A DNA stretch of 11,115 bases from DAOMFB01 sp035519355 (lineage in GTDB: Bacteria > Acidobacteriota > Thermoanaerobaculia > UBA5066): assembly GCA_035519355.1 (NCBI GenBank), contig DATIWM010000124.1, forward strand, positions 1 through 11,115, given 5' to 3'. The position numbers and the translations under genes are program-made. The notes beneath the pieces are model-generated. The model did not search any database. It was not told the DNA's origin and was given only the letters and a program-made list of their open reading frames with translations. Shown one piece after another: positions 1-6,384 of the stretch (its first letter is position 1; each line of letters begins with the position of its first letter).

Positions 1-966
1 GCCCGACGGACCGTTCCCGGCGAGCGTCGTCTCGCGGGTGGCGTGCCCGGCGTTCGCCACCAGCGACCAGAGGAAGGCGACTCCCCAGAGCGGGAGCGAC
101 AGGAGAAAGAGAAGCGCGGCGGCGGCGCGGCCCGCCGGGAAGCGCGCCCCTCCCGCGGGAGGGAGAAGGTCCGAGAGGCGGGAGGGGGCTCCCGTCGCCG
201 CGTCGACGACGAGATTCCCGGCCACGACGGCGCCCTGGAGCGAGACGCCGGAAGGGACCACCGTCCGCGGGAGAACGCTCGTGTCGGACAGCTCCGCCCC
301 GGCGAAGACGAGCGACTCCTCGCCGACGGTGCTGTCGCCCCGGAGCTTCGCTCCTTTTTCCACCTCGGCGCGCGGCGAAACGGCTGCACCCCCGCGCCGG
401 TCGGCCGCCCGGTAGGACGCGACCGAGTCGATCAGGGTGAACGCGGTCGCGAGAGGGAGCGCCACGTGGTCCCGGTCGACGGCCCACTCGGGCGAGGCCG
501 GCTCCCGCGGCAGCTCCTTCTTCTTGATCGCCCCCGGCAGGAGGCGCCAGAAGCCCGCGGGCTTCCCGCCGGCGACGCCCGCGACGATCGGCCCGCGCTT
601 CTCCGGGGCCTCGCGCAGGAACTCGCCGACCGCCGCCTCGGCGCCGACGTCGCCCCGAAGGACGACCGTCGCGCCGTCGAGGCGGTGCTCGAGCCGGCGG
701 AGGACGTCACCCGGCGTCTCGTCCTCCTCGCGGGGGACGTAGTTGAGCGCAATGCCCCAGCGGATCCCCTTCCCGAAGCGCTTCTCGATCCCGGTTCCCC
801 GCGGCCCCACCACGAGGAGGGCGTCGCGGACGCCCGCCGCGACGAGGGCGGTCAGCATCCGCTCCAGAACGGGGACTCCCCCGACCGGCAGGAGCGCCGG
901 GACGATCCGCGTCTCGAGCGGCCCGAAGGCCGCGCCGTCGCGGTCGGCGAAGACGACCGTCGTCAT
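1..966 (-). CDS. NDP-sugar nucleotidyltransferase-like protein with beta-helix segment and membrane anchor (partial, 3' end outside window)
   Basis: Open for 322 codons from ATG at 966 and leaves the window at base 1. Residues 1-110 resemble the Rossmann core of sugar-1-phosphate nucleotidyltransferases: FADRDG, then ALLPVGGVPVLERML (residues 24-38), the canonical 'PLLPVxGxP' loop, and LRGDV (103-107) at the usual catalytic GD position. The nucleotide-binding signature is eroded: there is no GGxGTR and no lysine in the 'PK' position. Residues 196-250 look like imperfect hexapeptide turns of a left-handed beta helix (VSPRAEVEKGAKL, STVGEESLVFAGAEL). Residues 281-305 form one hydrophobic segment. 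That segment and the following TLAGNG resemble the start of a bacterial sugar-transferase (phosphoglycosyltransferase) domain, which would lie outside the window; this is inference. It sits 13 bp behind the GT39-like gene, so it is probably cotranscribed and glycan-related. No clear Shine-Dalgarno sequence. The overall fold is fairly sure, enzymatic activity is not. Confidence 0.7.
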   Translation of the reverse strand, partial: MTTVVFADRDGAAFGPLETRIVPALLPVGGVPVLERMLTALVAAGVRDALLVVGPRGTGIEKRFGKGIRWGIALNYVPREEDETPGDVLRRLEHRLDGATVVLRGDVGAEAAVGEFLREAPEKRGPIVAGVAGGKPAGFWRLLPGAIKKKELPREPASPEWAVDRDHVALPLATAFTLIDSVASYRAADRRGGAAVSPRAEVEKGAKLRGDSTVGEESLVFAGAELSDTSVLPRTVVPSGVSLQGAVVAGNLVVDAATGAPSRLSDLLPPAGGARFPAGRAAAALLFLLSLPLWGVAFLWSLVANAGHATRETTLAGNGPSG

Positions 967-979
967 CCGGCCGCGATTA

Positions 980-2755
980 TCAACGACGGACGAAGACGCG
1001 GAGTCCCGTCGTGCGGCCCGCCCGCGCATCGACGTCCCCCGTCACGTCCCGGAGCGACTCCTGAAGCGCCTCGCGGACGTCGGCCGGAGGCGCCAGCGGC
1101 CCGGCCGGAGCCCCGCCGGCGAAGATCCAGCTCTTCACGCCGCCGGCCGCCTCCTCGAGAACGAACGCCCGGGGGGTCGTGAGCGTCTCCCAGGACGCGC
1201 CCGTCCGGAAGAGACGGAACTCGAGGGCTTCGCGCTCGACGCTCCGGAACGAGAGGGCGCGGGGCGGCGCCGGCGCCACGAGCGGCGCGATCTGCTCGGC
1301 CACCTCCCGCGCCCCGGTCCGGTGCGTGAGGAGGGCGAAGCGGATCGCCCGCGCCGACTCGACCCCCCCCGCCCCGAGGAGCCCGATCAGGAAGACGAGC
1401 GCGAGACGCCCCCGGAGGAGACGCCGGAGCGCGCCGAAGGCGAGGAGCGCGGCGAGCGAGGTCACGCCGGCGATCGCCACGAGGGCCGCCGTCACGTCGA
1501 TGGGCCGCGCGCGCCCGCCGAAGAGCGGGTCGACCGGCGAGGCGACGAAGAGAGCCGAGGCCGCGAGGATGACGGCGCCCGCCGCCACGGCGGCCGCGGC
1601 CTCGCGCCGGCGCCGGGCCGGATCCGGGCTGCAGCGGAGCAGCGCCGTCCCCGCGAGGCCGGCGAAGGCGGCCACGACCGGCATCACCGGGATGGACGAG
1701 AGCTTCAGCCGTCCCGCGACGGCGACGATCACGACGAGCTCCACGAGAAACGCTCCCCAGAGGACCCCGTGGTCGAGGCGCCGCTCGCCCCCGGTCGCCC
1801 CGGACGCGATCTCGTCCTCCCCGACGGGGCGGGCGAGGAACGCGAGGCCGAGGCCCGTGAGGGGGAGGAAGAAGAAGAGCGTGGAGACGAGGCTCTTCAG
1901 ATCGGCGCCGAAGGCCGTGGGAGTCGCCGCCGCTCGGGCGGCGACCTCGGAGGCGCCGAAGAGCGTCGCCAGCTGGAAGGCGAAGAGCTCGGGGCGCAGG
2001 AGCGCCACGACGAGGAGCTGGGCGCTCCCCACGAGGACGAAGACGCCGAGGAGGAGCGCGAGCGAGCGCTTCGTCCGGCCGAGCGAGAAGAGGCGCGGCC
2101 GGCCGGCGAGGGAGAGGAGGAGCGGTGCGACGTACAGAAGGACGGCGTATCCCTTCGCGAGAAAGCCCAGCCCGAAGAGAAACCCGGCGAGCGCGCCGTC
2201 GAGCGGAAGATCCTCCTCGAAAGCGCGGAGACCGAAGATGATTCCCCCGAGTCCGAGGGCCATGAGCGCCGGCTCGACGGTGGCCACCCGCGACGCGGAG
2301 ACGAGGGGCGGCAGGAGCGCGGCAAAGGCCCCGGCCAGGTGTCCCGCCGGCTGTCCCCACCCCCGGCGGATGATCCGTTCGAGGACGAAGGCGCCGAGGA
2401 GGCCCGCGAACGCCGACGGCAGACGGACGGCCCACTCCTCGGCCCCGAAGACGCGGATCATCACGGAGAGGATGCCCGGCAGGAGGATCGGCGTTCCCGC
2501 CGGGCCCCCGAGCGGCCGGTCCGAGAGGGCCACGGCCTGCGCGAGTCCTCCTTCGACGAGGTTGCGGGCGCCGAGCGCCCACGTTCCCTCCTCGGCGCCG
2601 AAGAGATCCGGGTGGCCGAGGAGGACGAGGCGCAGCAGCGTGCCGGCGAGAAGGGCCAGCGCGAAGAGAAGGCGTCCCGACGCTTCGGGATCTTCTCTCT
2701 CTGCGCCCTCGGCCGTCACGTCGCGAGAGTATACGGACGGCACCCGGCGGGCCAT
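980..2755 (-). CDS. GT39-family (PMT/ArnT-like) membrane glycosyltransferase
   Basis: A 591-residue polytopic membrane protein of the dolichyl-phosphate-mannose-protein mannosyltransferase / ArnT superfamily. These enzymes move a sugar from a polyprenyl-phosphate carrier to an acceptor on the outer face of the inner membrane. Visible family marks: the first membrane helix (about 28-46) followed by FGAEEGTWALGARN, where E55-E56 sit at the usual acidic 'DE' site in the first extracytoplasmic loop; the SR...E segment at 155-161 (SRVATVEPALMALG); and GLGFLAKGYAVLLYVAPLL (195-213), the conserved 'GLaflTKG' helix. About ten hydrophobic stretches run to about residue 490, followed by a soluble tail of about 100 residues. 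Donor and acceptor cannot be read from the sequence. The first 27 residues are low-complexity and hydrophilic. GTG at 2719 (codon 13), with TATACT 8 nt upstream, is a credible alternative start. First gene of a leftward operon, divergent from the GT2 gene. Confidence 0.85.
   Translation of the reverse strand: MARRVPSVYSRDVTAEGAEREDPEASGRLLFALALLAGTLLRLVLLGHPDLFGAEEGTWALGARNLVEGGLAQAVALSDRPLGGPAGTPILLPGILSVMIRVFGAEEWAVRLPSAFAGLLGAFVLERIIRRGWGQPAGHLAGAFAALLPPLVSASRVATVEPALMALGLGGIIFGLRAFEEDLPLDGALAGFLFGLGFLAKGYAVLLYVAPLLLSLAGRPRLFSLGRTKRSLALLLGVFVLVGSAQLLVVALLRPELFAFQLATLFGASEVAARAAATPTAFGADLKSLVSTLFFFLPLTGLGLAFLARPVGEDEIASGATGGERRLDHGVLWGAFLVELVVIVAVAGRLKLSSIPVMPVVAAFAGLAGTALLRCSPDPARRRREAAAAVAAGAVILAASALFVASPVDPLFGGRARPIDVTAALVAIAGVTSLAALLAFGALRRLLRGRLALVFLIGLLGAGGVESARAIRFALLTHRTGAREVAEQIAPLVAPAPPRALSFRSVEREALEFRLFRTGASWETLTTPRAFVLEEAAGGVKSWIFAGGAPAGPLAPPADVREALQESLRDVTGDVDARAGRTTGLRVFVRR
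2728..2733 (-). promoter_or_regulatory. Possible -10 box (TATACT) for the GT39-like gene
   Basis: On the minus strand TATACT (5 of 6 to TATAAT) lies 8 nt upstream of an in-frame GTG at 2719. No good -35 is seen 17 bp upstream. If used, the transcript would start at or next to the GTG, and the ATG at 2755 would not be transcribed. Inference from position and sequence only. Confidence 0.35.
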
Positions 2756-2758
2756 ACT
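2753..2758 (+). promoter_or_regulatory. Possible -10 box (CATACT) for the GT2-deacetylase operon
   Basis: CATACT (4 of 6 to TATAAT) ends 8 nt before the ATG at 2767. No Shine-Dalgarno sequence separates the two, and there is no convincing -35. This fits a leaderless mRNA start. The hexamer overlaps the annotated ATG of the opposite gene at 2755, which is another reason to suspect that gene starts at 2719. Confidence 0.3.
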
Positions 2759-2766
2759 TCGCCGCG

Positions 2767-3543
2767 ATGAGCGAGGCCCCCGCGCGGCCGCGTCTCGCGG
2801 TGACCATCGTCGCCCGCGACGAGGAGGACCGGCTCCCGGCGACGCTCGCCTCGGTGGCCTTCGCCGACGAGGCGGTCGTCGTCGTGGACGCCGCGACGAC
2901 CGACCGGACGGCCGAGGCCGCCCGCGCGGCCGGCGCGCGCGTCATCCTCCGGACCTTCGACGGCTTCGGCCCGCAGAAGAACGCCGCGGCGGATGCGACG
3001 ACGGCTCCCTGGATCCTCTCGGTCGACGCCGACGAGATCGTCCTCCCGGAACTGGCGGCCGAGATCGAGGAGACGCTCGCGCGGGTCCCGTCCGTTTCCG
3101 GGCATTCGCCCGTGGCGTACCGGATCCCGATCCACCTCGAGTTCCTCGGCCGCGTCCTCCGCTTCGGCCGCGACACCGTCGTCACCCCGGCGCGTCTCTA
3201 CCGCCGGGACGCGGCCCGCTTCTCCGACGCGAGGATCCACGAGAGGGTGATGGCCCGGGGGCCCGTCGGGACGCTCCGCGGGCGGATCCTCCACCGCTCG
3301 TACCGGAACCTCACGCACTACCTCGGGAAGCTCGACCTCTACACGACCCTAGGGGCCGAAGCGAAAGCGGCCGAAGGACGGCGGCCGCCGCGCTTCCTCC
3401 TCCTCCGCGTGGCCTGGGAGTTCCTGGACCGCTCGCTCTTCCATCTCGGCGTCCTCGACGGGACGGCGGGCCTGACCTACGCCGCGCTCTCGTCCGGCAG
3501 CACGCTCTTCAAGTACCTGAAGCTCCGCGCGCTCGTCCGATGA
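2767..3543 (+). CDS. GT2 glycosyltransferase, WaaE/KdtX-like (LPS/LOS core type)
   Basis: A 258-residue GT-A fold, family 2 glycosyltransferase of the usual length for the WaaE/KdtX group, whose members add a hexose (typically beta-linked glucose) to the inner core of lipopolysaccharide in the cytoplasm. N-terminal strand AVTIVARDEEDRL (11-23) replaces the usual 'ViitkNEE'. D41-AATT-D46 is the nucleotide-binding loop, GFGPQKNAA (67-75) matches the group's 'G(F/W)xxQKN' motif, and D87-A-D89-E90 is the metal-binding DxD. RLYRRDAARFSDARIHERV (143-161) matches the group's acceptor-side motif 'R(L)(F)(R)...V.H E'. The C-terminal region HRSYRNLTHYLGKLDLYT continues the family match. Start ATG lies 11 bp from the divergent GT39 start, with no Shine-Dalgarno sequence. 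The stop overlaps the next start (ATGA), so the deacetylase is probably translationally coupled. Core-type linkage is inferred from family; the exact sugar is unknown. Confidence 0.88.
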   Translation: MSEAPARPRLAVTIVARDEEDRLPATLASVAFADEAVVVVDAATTDRTAEAARAAGARVILRTFDGFGPQKNAAADATTAPWILSVDADEIVLPELAAEIEETLARVPSVSGHSPVAYRIPIHLEFLGRVLRFGRDTVVTPARLYRRDAARFSDARIHERVMARGPVGTLRGRILHRSYRNLTHYLGKLDLYTTLGAEAKAAEGRRPPRFLLLRVAWEFLDRSLFHLGVLDGTAGLTYAALSSGSTLFKYLKLRALVR

Positions 3544-4328
3544 CGCCGCTCACCGTCGCCGCGGCCTTCGCGGGAACCTCCGCCCTCGCCTTCTCGCTCC
3601 GGTTCCACTGGTGGCGCCCCCGGCGGGGGGGCGTTCCCGTCCTGATGTACCACCAGATCGCGCCGCACCGCGCCGGTTCGGCGCTGAACGCCTGGCGGCT
3701 CCCGCCGGAGGAGTTCGAACGCCAGCTCGACCACCTCGTCCGGCGCGGCCTCGCCGGCGTCACCCTCCGCGACCTCCTCGACGTCCCGCCCCGTCCCGGC
3801 GACCGCCGCGTCGTCCTCACCTTCGACGACGGCTACGACGGCGTCCGGACGGCGGCTCTTCCGCTCCTTCGCGCCCGGGGCTTCTCCGCCACCGTCTTCG
3901 TCGTCTCGGGAAAGCTCGGCGGAGCGAACGACTGGGACGGCGAGACGCCCGGCGACGCGCTCCTTTCCGAGGAGGGCCTTCGCGAGCTCGCGGCCGCCGG
4001 TCTCGAGATCGGCTCGCACGGAGCGACCCACCGCGCGCTGCCGGAGCTTCCCGACGCCGAGCTCGCGGCCGAGACCCGCGGGAGCCGCGAGGTTCTCGAG
4101 CGGATCGTCGGTCTTCCGGTCGTCTCCTTCTGCTACCCGTTCGGCGCCGCCAGCCCCCGCGCCGCCGCCGCGGTCCGGGAGGCCGGCTTCCGCGCGGCGA
4201 CCGTCATCCGCGGAGGCCTCGTCCCGGATCTGGATGACCCCTTCCGCCTCCGCCGCGTCGCCGTCCGGGGCACGCGGGGTCTCCTCGACTTCCGCCTCGC
4301 CCTGACGCGGGGCCGCTCGACGTTCTGA
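3540..4328 (+). CDS. Membrane-anchored polysaccharide deacetylase (CE4 / NodB fold)
   Basis: 262 residues with the NodB homology domain of carbohydrate esterase family 4, metal-dependent N- or O-deacetylases of polymeric or lipid-linked sugars. Residues 3-20 are hydrophobic and followed by RFHWWRPRR, so a single N-terminal signal anchor is likely, placing the domain outside the cytoplasm. VPVLMYHQI (32-40) is the usual entry strand. Motif 1 is TFDDGYD (94-100), with D96 as base and D97 as metal ligand. Motif 2 is SHGATH (159-164), supplying H160 and H164. Motif 3 is CYPFG (198-202). All metal-binding positions are intact, so it should be active. The start ATG at 3540 overlaps the GT2 stop in ATGA. 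An upstream frame stays open far to the left, but that stretch lies over other genes and has no family resemblance. A plausible role is deacetylating the sugar handled by the adjacent GT2; this is inference. Confidence 0.9.
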   Translation: MTPLTVAAAFAGTSALAFSLRFHWWRPRRGGVPVLMYHQIAPHRAGSALNAWRLPPEEFERQLDHLVRRGLAGVTLRDLLDVPPRPGDRRVVLTFDDGYDGVRTAALPLLRARGFSATVFVVSGKLGGANDWDGETPGDALLSEEGLRELAAAGLEIGSHGATHRALPELPDAELAAETRGSREVLERIVGLPVVSFCYPFGAASPRAAAAVREAGFRAATVIRGGLVPDLDDPFRLRRVAVRGTRGLLDFRLALTRGRSTF

Positions 4329-4332
4329 CCCG

Positions 4333-5514
4333 TCAGACCGACGCGCCCCAGGCGATGGCGCGCTGGCGCATCGCCTCGCGGGACGCGTTCTCGGGAAGGT
4401 CGAGCAGGACGGGGACGATCGGGAGGTCTCCCGGGTCCCAGTCCACGAGCGCCGCGAGGGCGGGCGCGACCCGCTCGGCGGCGTCCCAGGCGCGCGCCGC
4501 GCGCCGCGTCGTCCGCCGGGACGCCGCGTCGCCGAACGCGTCCTCGAAGAGAATCCCGTCCGCCGCCGCGGCGCTTCGGCCGGCCAGAACGGCCGCGTAC
4601 TCCGTCCAGTCCGGAAGACCTTCGGCAAGACGCTCCTCCTCCGAGAGGCGGAGCACTTCGAGCCAGCGGTCCGCCGCGCGGGCCACCGCGCGCCGCGTGT
4701 CGGGGAAGGACGCGGTATCGGGCCCCTCGACCCGCGCCGCGAGGGCGGCCCGGTGACGGTCGACCAGATCGCGAAACCGCGTCCAGGTCATCCGCGTCAG
4801 GAAGCCCACGGCCGGCCTCCCGGCGTCGGGAGACGCCAGCTCGCGGAGCGCCGCGTCGCGCCCCCCGAGTCCCGGGACCCAGCGGCCCGAACCGAGGAGG
4901 ATCACCGCGCCGAGAGAGAGGTCCGTCTCCTCCACGATCCGGAGCGCCTCGCGGGCGGCGCGGCCGCGCGGCGCGCGGTCGGCCATCGCCTCGGCGCGAA
5001 GGAGGTCGGCTCCGCGGCGGACGAGAAGGCGGAGCCCCTCGCGCGCCTCCGGGGCGATCCGCACCGGATCGGGCGCTCCCCCGAGGAGCTCCGGAGGGCC
5101 CGCCACGACGCGTCCCGTGCCGAGCAGATCGAGCGTCCGGAGCGTCGGCGGAAGGAACGGCAGCGCGGAGCGCGCGACGACGTCGGCGACGGCGAGGACG
5201 TGCCGGGCCCGCGCCGCCTCCCCGACGGCCCGCCGGACGCGCCGCCCGATCGCCGTCGCGGCCCGGAGGGGAGCGTCCACCACGACGAGGAGCTCGAACG
5301 GACCCTCCGCGAGGAGCCCTCCGCCGGAGCTCCGGACCACCGCCCCCTCTCCCGCCCCGAGCGCGCCGCCGAGCGCGGCGCCCGCGAAGGCGCCGCCCGC
5401 CGCGTCCTCGGCCGCCGAGACGAGCGCCGCGACCGTCTCTTTGGCGTGCGCCTCCGCCCCGGCGCTCCGCGCGAGGGTGAACGGGGCGTCCGGAGCGCTG
5501 CCTGCCGCCGCCAT
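4333..5514 (-). CDS. Uncharacterised protein, possible degenerate nucleotidyltransferase-like (MNT/Pol-beta fold)
   Basis: 393 residues from ATG at 5514. I do not recognise it firmly. GALGAGEGAVV (50-60), followed after a short loop by GPFELLVVVDAP (71-82), resembles the GSxGxGE...(D)xDLxVV core of Pol-beta-type nucleotidyltransferases. LPPTLRTLDLLGTGRVVAGPPELL (about 121-144) and a later stretch around 188-221 (AREALRIVEE... GSGRWVPGL) fit the helical region seen after such domains. The catalytic aspartates of the DxD are replaced (Pro-Phe-Glu), so catalysis is doubtful. No signal peptide; Ala/Arg-rich, soluble. A -10-like TATTCT lies 11 nt before the start. The upstream ATG at 5583 would run deep into truA and is unlikely. 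It meets the deacetylase tail to tail with 4 bp between stops. The ORF is sound; the family call is tentative and from memory. Confidence 0.55.
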   Translation of the reverse strand: MAAAGSAPDAPFTLARSAGAEAHAKETVAALVSAAEDAAGGAFAGAALGGALGAGEGAVVRSSGGGLLAEGPFELLVVVDAPLRAATAIGRRVRRAVGEAARARHVLAVADVVARSALPFLPPTLRTLDLLGTGRVVAGPPELLGGAPDPVRIAPEAREGLRLLVRRGADLLRAEAMADRAPRGRAAREALRIVEETDLSLGAVILLGSGRWVPGLGGRDAALRELASPDAGRPAVGFLTRMTWTRFRDLVDRHRAALAARVEGPDTASFPDTRRAVARAADRWLEVLRLSEEERLAEGLPDWTEYAAVLAGRSAAAADGILFEDAFGDAASRRTTRRAARAWDAAERVAPALAALVDWDPGDLPIVPVLLDLPENASREAMRQRAIAWGASV

Positions 5515-6340
5515 GACCTCGGGCGAGAATAGCGGAGTGAAGGAGTCGCGCGTCCTCCGCGCCACGCTCGAGTACGACGGCACGCGCTACCGCGGCTGGC
5601 AGGCGCAGGTGAACGCGCGCACGGTCGGCGGCGTCTTCGCGAACGTCGTCCGGGAAGTGCTCGGCGACACGGTCCGGATCCACGGCGCCGGACGGACGGA
5701 CGCGGGGGTCCACGCCTTCGCGCAGATCGCCTCCCTCCATCCTCCGCGCCCCGTCCCGACGCCGGAGATTCCCCGGCTCCGGCGGGAGCTGAACGACCGG
5801 CTCCCCCCCGACATCCACCTGCTCGCGCTCGCCCCGGCGCCGGCGTCGTTCCACGCGCGACACGACGCGCGTCTTCGGATCTACCGCTACCGCCTCTCGC
5901 GTCGGCGGACCGCGTTCGGCAAACCGTTCGTCTTCTGGGTGAAGGACCGGCTGGATGCCGACGCGATGCGGGAAGCCGCGGCGTTCCTTCCGGGCCGCCA
6001 TGACTTCGGAAGCTTCTGCGAGAACCCGGAGGGACACGACTCGACCCTCGTGGAGGTTGCGTGGGCCCGCGTCGAGACGCCCGAGGCGGTGCCCGACCTG
6101 ATCCTCTTCCGGATCGCCGCGTCGCACTATCTCTGGCGGATGGTCCGCCGCGTCGTCGGAACGCTGGTGGAGATCGGCACCGGGCGTCTCGCCCCGGCGC
6201 GTCTCGGGGAGCTCCTCGCCGTCCGCTCCGCCGAGCCGGCCCGGTTCACCGCGCCGCCGTCGGGCCTCTTCCTCGAGTCCGTTCTCTACGACGGCGACCC
6301 GCCCCCGCCCGAGATCGATCCGCTCCGGCCCGCGTTCTGA
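5513..6340 (+). CDS. truA: tRNA pseudouridine(38-40) synthase TruA
   Basis: Converts uridines 38, 39 and 40 in the tRNA anticodon arm to pseudouridine in the cytoplasm. 275 residues, close to the usual 245-275. Family marks are clear: LEYDGTRYRGWQ (19-30); GAGRTDAGVHA (58-68), containing the catalytic aspartate D63; FHARHDARLRIYRYR, matching the 'F.ar..a..R.Y.Y.i' strand; HDFGSFC; and near the end SHYLWRMVRRVVGTLVEIGTGR, the family's 'FLY.MVR.ivGtL...G.G' motif. The start is uncertain. ATG at 5513 adds an atypical MTSGENSG tail and overlaps the ATG of the opposite gene, while GTG at 5537 would give a more typical 267-residue protein. Neither has a clear Shine-Dalgarno sequence. The next gene starts 44 bp downstream. 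Confidence 0.95.
   Translation: MTSGENSGVKESRVLRATLEYDGTRYRGWQAQVNARTVGGVFANVVREVLGDTVRIHGAGRTDAGVHAFAQIASLHPPRPVPTPEIPRLRRELNDRLPPDIHLLALAPAPASFHARHDARLRIYRYRLSRRRTAFGKPFVFWVKDRLDADAMREAAAFLPGRHDFGSFCENPEGHDSTLVEVAWARVETPEAVPDLILFRIAASHYLWRMVRRVVGTLVEIGTGRLAPARLGELLAVRSAEPARFTAPPSGLFLESVLYDGDPPPPEIDPLRPAF
5526..5531 (-). promoter_or_regulatory. Possible -10 box (TATTCT) for the nucleotidyltransferase-like gene
   Basis: On the minus strand TATTCT (4 of 6 to TATAAT) is followed by 11 nt containing a weak GAGG and then the ATG at 5514. The hexamer lies inside the proposed 5' end of truA on the other strand. Confidence 0.3.
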
Positions 6341-6384
6341 CGCGCGTGGACACGCCCGCGCCCCCGTGGTTTCATGGCGGCTTC

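Noticed and set aside
743..3185. Very long open frames antisense or out of frame to the glycan genes (plus 743-2770, minus 963-3185, and the part of the plus 1179-4328 frame before 3540)
   Set aside because: They are Arg/Glu/Gly-rich low-complexity translations with no family resemblance, produced by GC-rich codon bias opposite real genes that show clear motifs.
4324..4337. Inverted repeat TCTGAC-CC-GTCAGA between the converging deacetylase and nucleotidyltransferase-like genes
   Set aside because: The symmetry arises from two facing TGA stops. The loop is too short for a 6-bp hairpin and there is no T-tract, so it is not a terminator.
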